Assembly: GCA_028287455.1 (NCBI GenBank)
Contig: JAQBPP010000089.1
Span: forward strand, 1 to 7,823
DNA: 7,823 nucleotides
DNA from: Bacilli bacterium
Lineage (GTDB): Bacteria; Bacillota; Bacilli; Tumebacillales; JAQBPP01
Direction of reading: 5' to 3'
Each line of letters begins with the position of its first letter. Positions within the stretch are counted from its first letter, which is position 1. This document shows positions 6,358-7,823 of the stretch, in pieces. The position numbers and the translations under genes are program-made. The notes under the pieces are model-generated. The model saw only the letters and a program-made list of their open reading frames with translations, ran no database searches and was not told the origin of the DNA.

Positions 6358-6637
6358 TCAATGATTTATCATAGCTGTTACGTCTAACTGGAGAATATCT
6401 CCCCGAGTTCCATAAAAACAAATCCTCAGATATTCTCCATACACGCGGGAACGCCCCTTTGGACTAAGCATCCAATTATATCGAGTTACCGCGTCATTGC
6501 CATATTGAGTGTCAAATACATAAGGAATGAAGTCGATATATTTCAGGAAGAAAAACAATATTGGTTAACTGATCGATCTGCTCTGGGGTCAAATCTGGCA
6601 CAACAGGATCTTTGGGTATGACAGGCTGTTTCATCAT
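6358..6637 (-). pseudogene. Small 92-aa gene interrupted by a one-base frameshift
   Basis: A good start (ATGATG at 6637 with AGAGG 6 bases upstream, 13 bases after the DeoR gene stop) opens a frame reading MMKQPVIPKDPVVPDLTPEQ and stopping after 41 residues at 6512. A second frame (6558-6358) covers the rest without a ribosome site of its own. They meet at a run of five T (6555-6551). With four T the two join into one 92-residue protein passing through TNIVFFLKYIDFIPYVFD and ending in LDVTAMINH. I do not recognise the family. The joined protein has an acidic, proline-rich head and a Tyr/Phe-rich body with no transmembrane helix. It may be a sequencing error, a real mutation or a recoding site. 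Position and spacing show it belongs to the operon. Confidence 0.65.
6389..6439 (-). repeat. Perfect 12-bp inverted repeat inside the frameshifted gene
   Basis: TGGAGAATATCT (6389-6400) and its exact complement AGATATTCTCCA (6428-6439) flank a 27-base spacer within the 3' part of the small gene. It could fold as an RNA stem or be two half-sites. No function can be assigned. Confidence 0.6.
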
Positions 6638-6650
6638 CTCGTTCCTCTCG

Positions 6651-7409
6651 TTAAGCTTGTGCAACAATGACAGGAATTCCGTTAGCTTCCAAGTTAGCTA
6701 TTTTGTCTCGTGGCGTTTCTTCATCCGTGATAATTAAATCCAGTTGATCAATAGAAACGATAGTAATGAATAAATCAAATCCAATTTTATTGTGACTGGC
6801 CAGACAGATTCTGGTTCTTGAATTTTGAGCAATGACACGGTGAAAAGCAGCAACCTCTGGAGTGAGTGTACTTATTCCTCTGCTGGATAACCCACCCCCG
6901 ACCAAAAAACAAGTGTCAAATTTAAATTGTCTGATGAATTCATGTGCCAATGCATCCGTAACGTTGCCAGATGGTTTCAGTTGACCGCCGACAAAGTAGG
7001 TCTGAACCAAATGATTTTCACGTAAAACATCAGCAACCCGTAGCGAGTTAGTGACTACAGTAAAAGGGACTTGGGGCAAATACTTCAACATAACGAAATT
7101 TTGCGCTGCGCCACCGATGAATACAGAATCATTTTGTTGGATATAGGATGCAGCTGATTTAGCAATCGCGTTTTGATAAACGTCTCCCTCCCCAAACCGA
7201 ATCGCAGGAGGTGCAGGTCGACTGTCCTTTGTCATCGGAATTGCTCCTCCATGCGTCCGTTTGAGCAATCCGTTCTCCTCCATGATCGAAAGGTCTCTTC
7301 TGATAGAGTCAATGGACATCTGAAACATCTCGGCCAACTCTTTTGCGAACACCCTTCCATTCGCTTCGAGTAAGTTCAAAATCTGATCACGTCGTTCTTC
7401 AGAAAACAT
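6651..7409 (-). CDS. DeoR/GlpR-family transcriptional regulator
   Basis: A 252-aa protein, the normal length for the family. The N-terminal winged helix-turn-helix (about 3-57) has the DeoR signature: RRDQILNLLEANGRVFAKEL, then SIDSIRRDLSIMEENGLLKR and THGGA (52-56). The C-terminal domain (about 75-230) is the ribose-phosphate-isomerase-like effector domain of DeoR regulators, with VVTNS (118-122), FVGGQL and LIITDE (225-230). Its ligand loop is atypical: the usual DSGTT is GGAAQ (99-103), and the usual DxSK is SHNK (205-208). Its ligand may thus not be a common sugar phosphate. ATG 7409 is chosen for the GGAGG 8 bases upstream; the frame reaches 7451 but that start would lie in the promoter. 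It is first in its operon and probably regulates itself through the repeats at 7453-7523. Confidence 0.92.
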   Translation of the reverse strand: MFSEERRDQILNLLEANGRVFAKELAEMFQMSIDSIRRDLSIMEENGLLKRTHGGAIPMTKDSRPAPPAIRFGEGDVYQNAIAKSAASYIQQNDSVFIGGAAQNFVMLKYLPQVPFTVVTNSLRVADVLRENHLVQTYFVGGQLKPSGNVTDALAHEFIRQFKFDTCFLVGGGLSSRGISTLTPEVAAFHRVIAQNSRTRICLASHNKIGFDLFITIVSIDQLDLIITDEETPRDKIANLEANGIPVIVAQA

Positions 7410-7450
7410 GAAGACTTCCTCCTTCAAGTCAACTTTTACCAACTGACACA

Positions 7451-7480
7451 ATAATATTCATGTTTGTTCGGTTTTGTCAA
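7451..7480 (-). promoter_or_regulatory. Vegetative-type promoter of the DeoR-led operon
   Basis: On the minus strand a perfect -35 TTGACA (7480-7475) and a -10 TATTAT (7456-7451) are 18 bases apart, about 40 bases upstream of the DeoR gene start. It lies after the terminator of the preceding gene, so it should drive the regulator, the small gene, the kinase and the two genes behind it. Confidence 0.75.
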
Positions 7481-7523
7481 TTATTTTTCTGCTAGTTTAT
7501 TCAGTTTTATTCATGTTCATTCG
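7453..7523 (-). promoter_or_regulatory. Phased TTTRTTCR repeats, probable DeoR-type operator
   Basis: Written on the plus strand, 8-mers close to TTTRTTCR start at 7453 (AATATTCA), 7463 (TTTGTTCG), 7496 (TTTATTCA), 7506 (TTTATTCA) and 7516 (TTCATTCG). They are spaced exactly 10 bases within each cluster; 7473 (TTTGTCAA) is a weaker sixth unit. The first cluster covers the -10 to -35 and the second lies just upstream of the -35. DeoR-family proteins commonly bind such short direct repeats, so autoregulation is likely (inference). Confidence 0.6.
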
Positions 7524-7536
7524 TATCTTCCCAGAT

Positions 7537-7567
7537 AAAAAAATCCCTTCTAGTCTGAGAAGGGATT
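7537..7567 (-). terminator. Rho-independent terminator of the partial gene at the window edge
   Basis: A perfect 10-pair stem (AATCCCTTCT, 7567-7558 on the minus strand, with AGAAGGGATT, 7551-7542) closes a 6-base loop and is followed by seven T. It lies 16 bases after the stop at 7583 and insulates the DeoR-led operon from the gene upstream. Confidence 0.93.
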
Positions 7568-7582
7568 GGAGTGTTCAGTTCC

Positions 7583-7823
7583 TTAGATCGCTGATTGCAC
7601 TGGTTGATAACAAAAATCAATATCTGGCAGCAGGATAGACTCGAAATTTACCAATCTACCTTTTTCAAAGAAGCATTGATGATCAAAATACTGCTGATCG
7701 TTAAGTACTGAAGTTAAAAAATAAGGAATATTTTCCGCAACACCGCTATTATTTGGATGCAAAACCCAAGCAATTTCTTTCCAATCCAAAATACCTTCTA
7801 CTGTGTCAACAGGTGTCTCAGGC
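7583..7823 (-). CDS. 3' end of an unrecognised gene (partial)
   Basis: The frame is open from the window edge to the stop at 7583, about 79 residues, reading PETPVDTVEGILDWKEIAWV near the edge and ending in DIDFCYQPVQSAI. An internal TTG at 7789 has AGAAGG only about 4 bases upstream, so a short 68-aa gene is possible, but continuation beyond the edge is more likely. The fragment is rich in acidic and aromatic residues and has no transmembrane helix. I cannot name a family. It is followed directly by a strong terminator, which supports it being a real gene end. Confidence 0.6.
   Translation of the reverse strand, partial: PETPVDTVEGILDWKEIAWVLHPNNSGVAENIPYFLTSVLNDQQYFDHQCFFEKGRLVNFESILLPDIDFCYQPVQSAI

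Noticed and set aside
7473..7481. TTTGTCAAT as a Spo0A box over the -35 of the DeoR operon
   Set aside because: It is mostly the complement of the TTGACA -35 and differs from the 0A core at the central base; no second box is nearby.
1..7823. CRISPR array, tRNA, rRNA, insertion sequence or phage genes
   Set aside because: No regularly spaced long repeats, cloverleaf sequence, transposase or phage-like product was seen on either strand.

Overview
The window looks like chromosomal DNA of an endospore-forming Bacillota, most likely Bacillales in the broad sense. It carries a KapB-family sporulation protein, a tiny YjcZ-like membrane protein, and a PAS histidine kinase whose core resembles the KinA/KinE sporulation kinases. 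Ribosome binding sites are strong and purine-rich, TTG and GTG starts are frequent, and base composition is moderate. The genus cannot be fixed from this sequence. Every gene I accept lies on the minus strand, so transcription runs from high to low coordinates.

Layout in the order of transcription: (1) 7583-7823 is the 3' end of an unrecognised gene, closed by a strong terminator (7537-7567). (2) A promoter (7451-7480) sits inside two clusters of 10-bp-phased TTTRTTCR repeats and opens a probable five-gene operon. Its genes are a DeoR/GlpR-type regulator (6651-7409), a small gene broken by one base in a T run (6358-6637), a soluble two-PAS histidine kinase (4835-6292), an aldo/keto reductase-fold protein that has lost most of its catalytic tetrad (3835-4794), and an unrecognised 146-aa protein (3318-3758). 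A terminator at 3272-3300 closes it. (3) A 59-aa two-helix membrane protein with a TTG start and a perfect AGGAGG (2999-3178) has its own candidate promoter and a strong terminator (2944-2974). (4) A 38-aa YjcZ-like peptide (2725-2841) is followed by a terminator (2683-2714). (5) kapB (2193-2588), a membrane-anchored phosphodiester glycosidase (NAGPA domain, 1092-2108) and a membrane-anchored protein with a Gly/Ser/Pro-rich tail (52-1092) follow without visible terminators. The last two overlap by one base (TAATG).

Functional reading. The kinase has no response regulator beside it, as is usual for kinases feeding the Spo0F/Spo0A phosphorelay, and KapB is known as an accessory of the sporulation kinase KinB. 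The window may therefore hold two separate inputs into sporulation or stationary-phase control. The most unusual part is the DeoR-led operon. It joins a regulator with a diverged effector pocket, a PAS kinase and an apparently non-catalytic reductase fold, which suggests (inference only) a metabolite- or redox-sensing module. The glycosidase and its coupled partner probably act at the outer face of the membrane on cell-envelope glycans.
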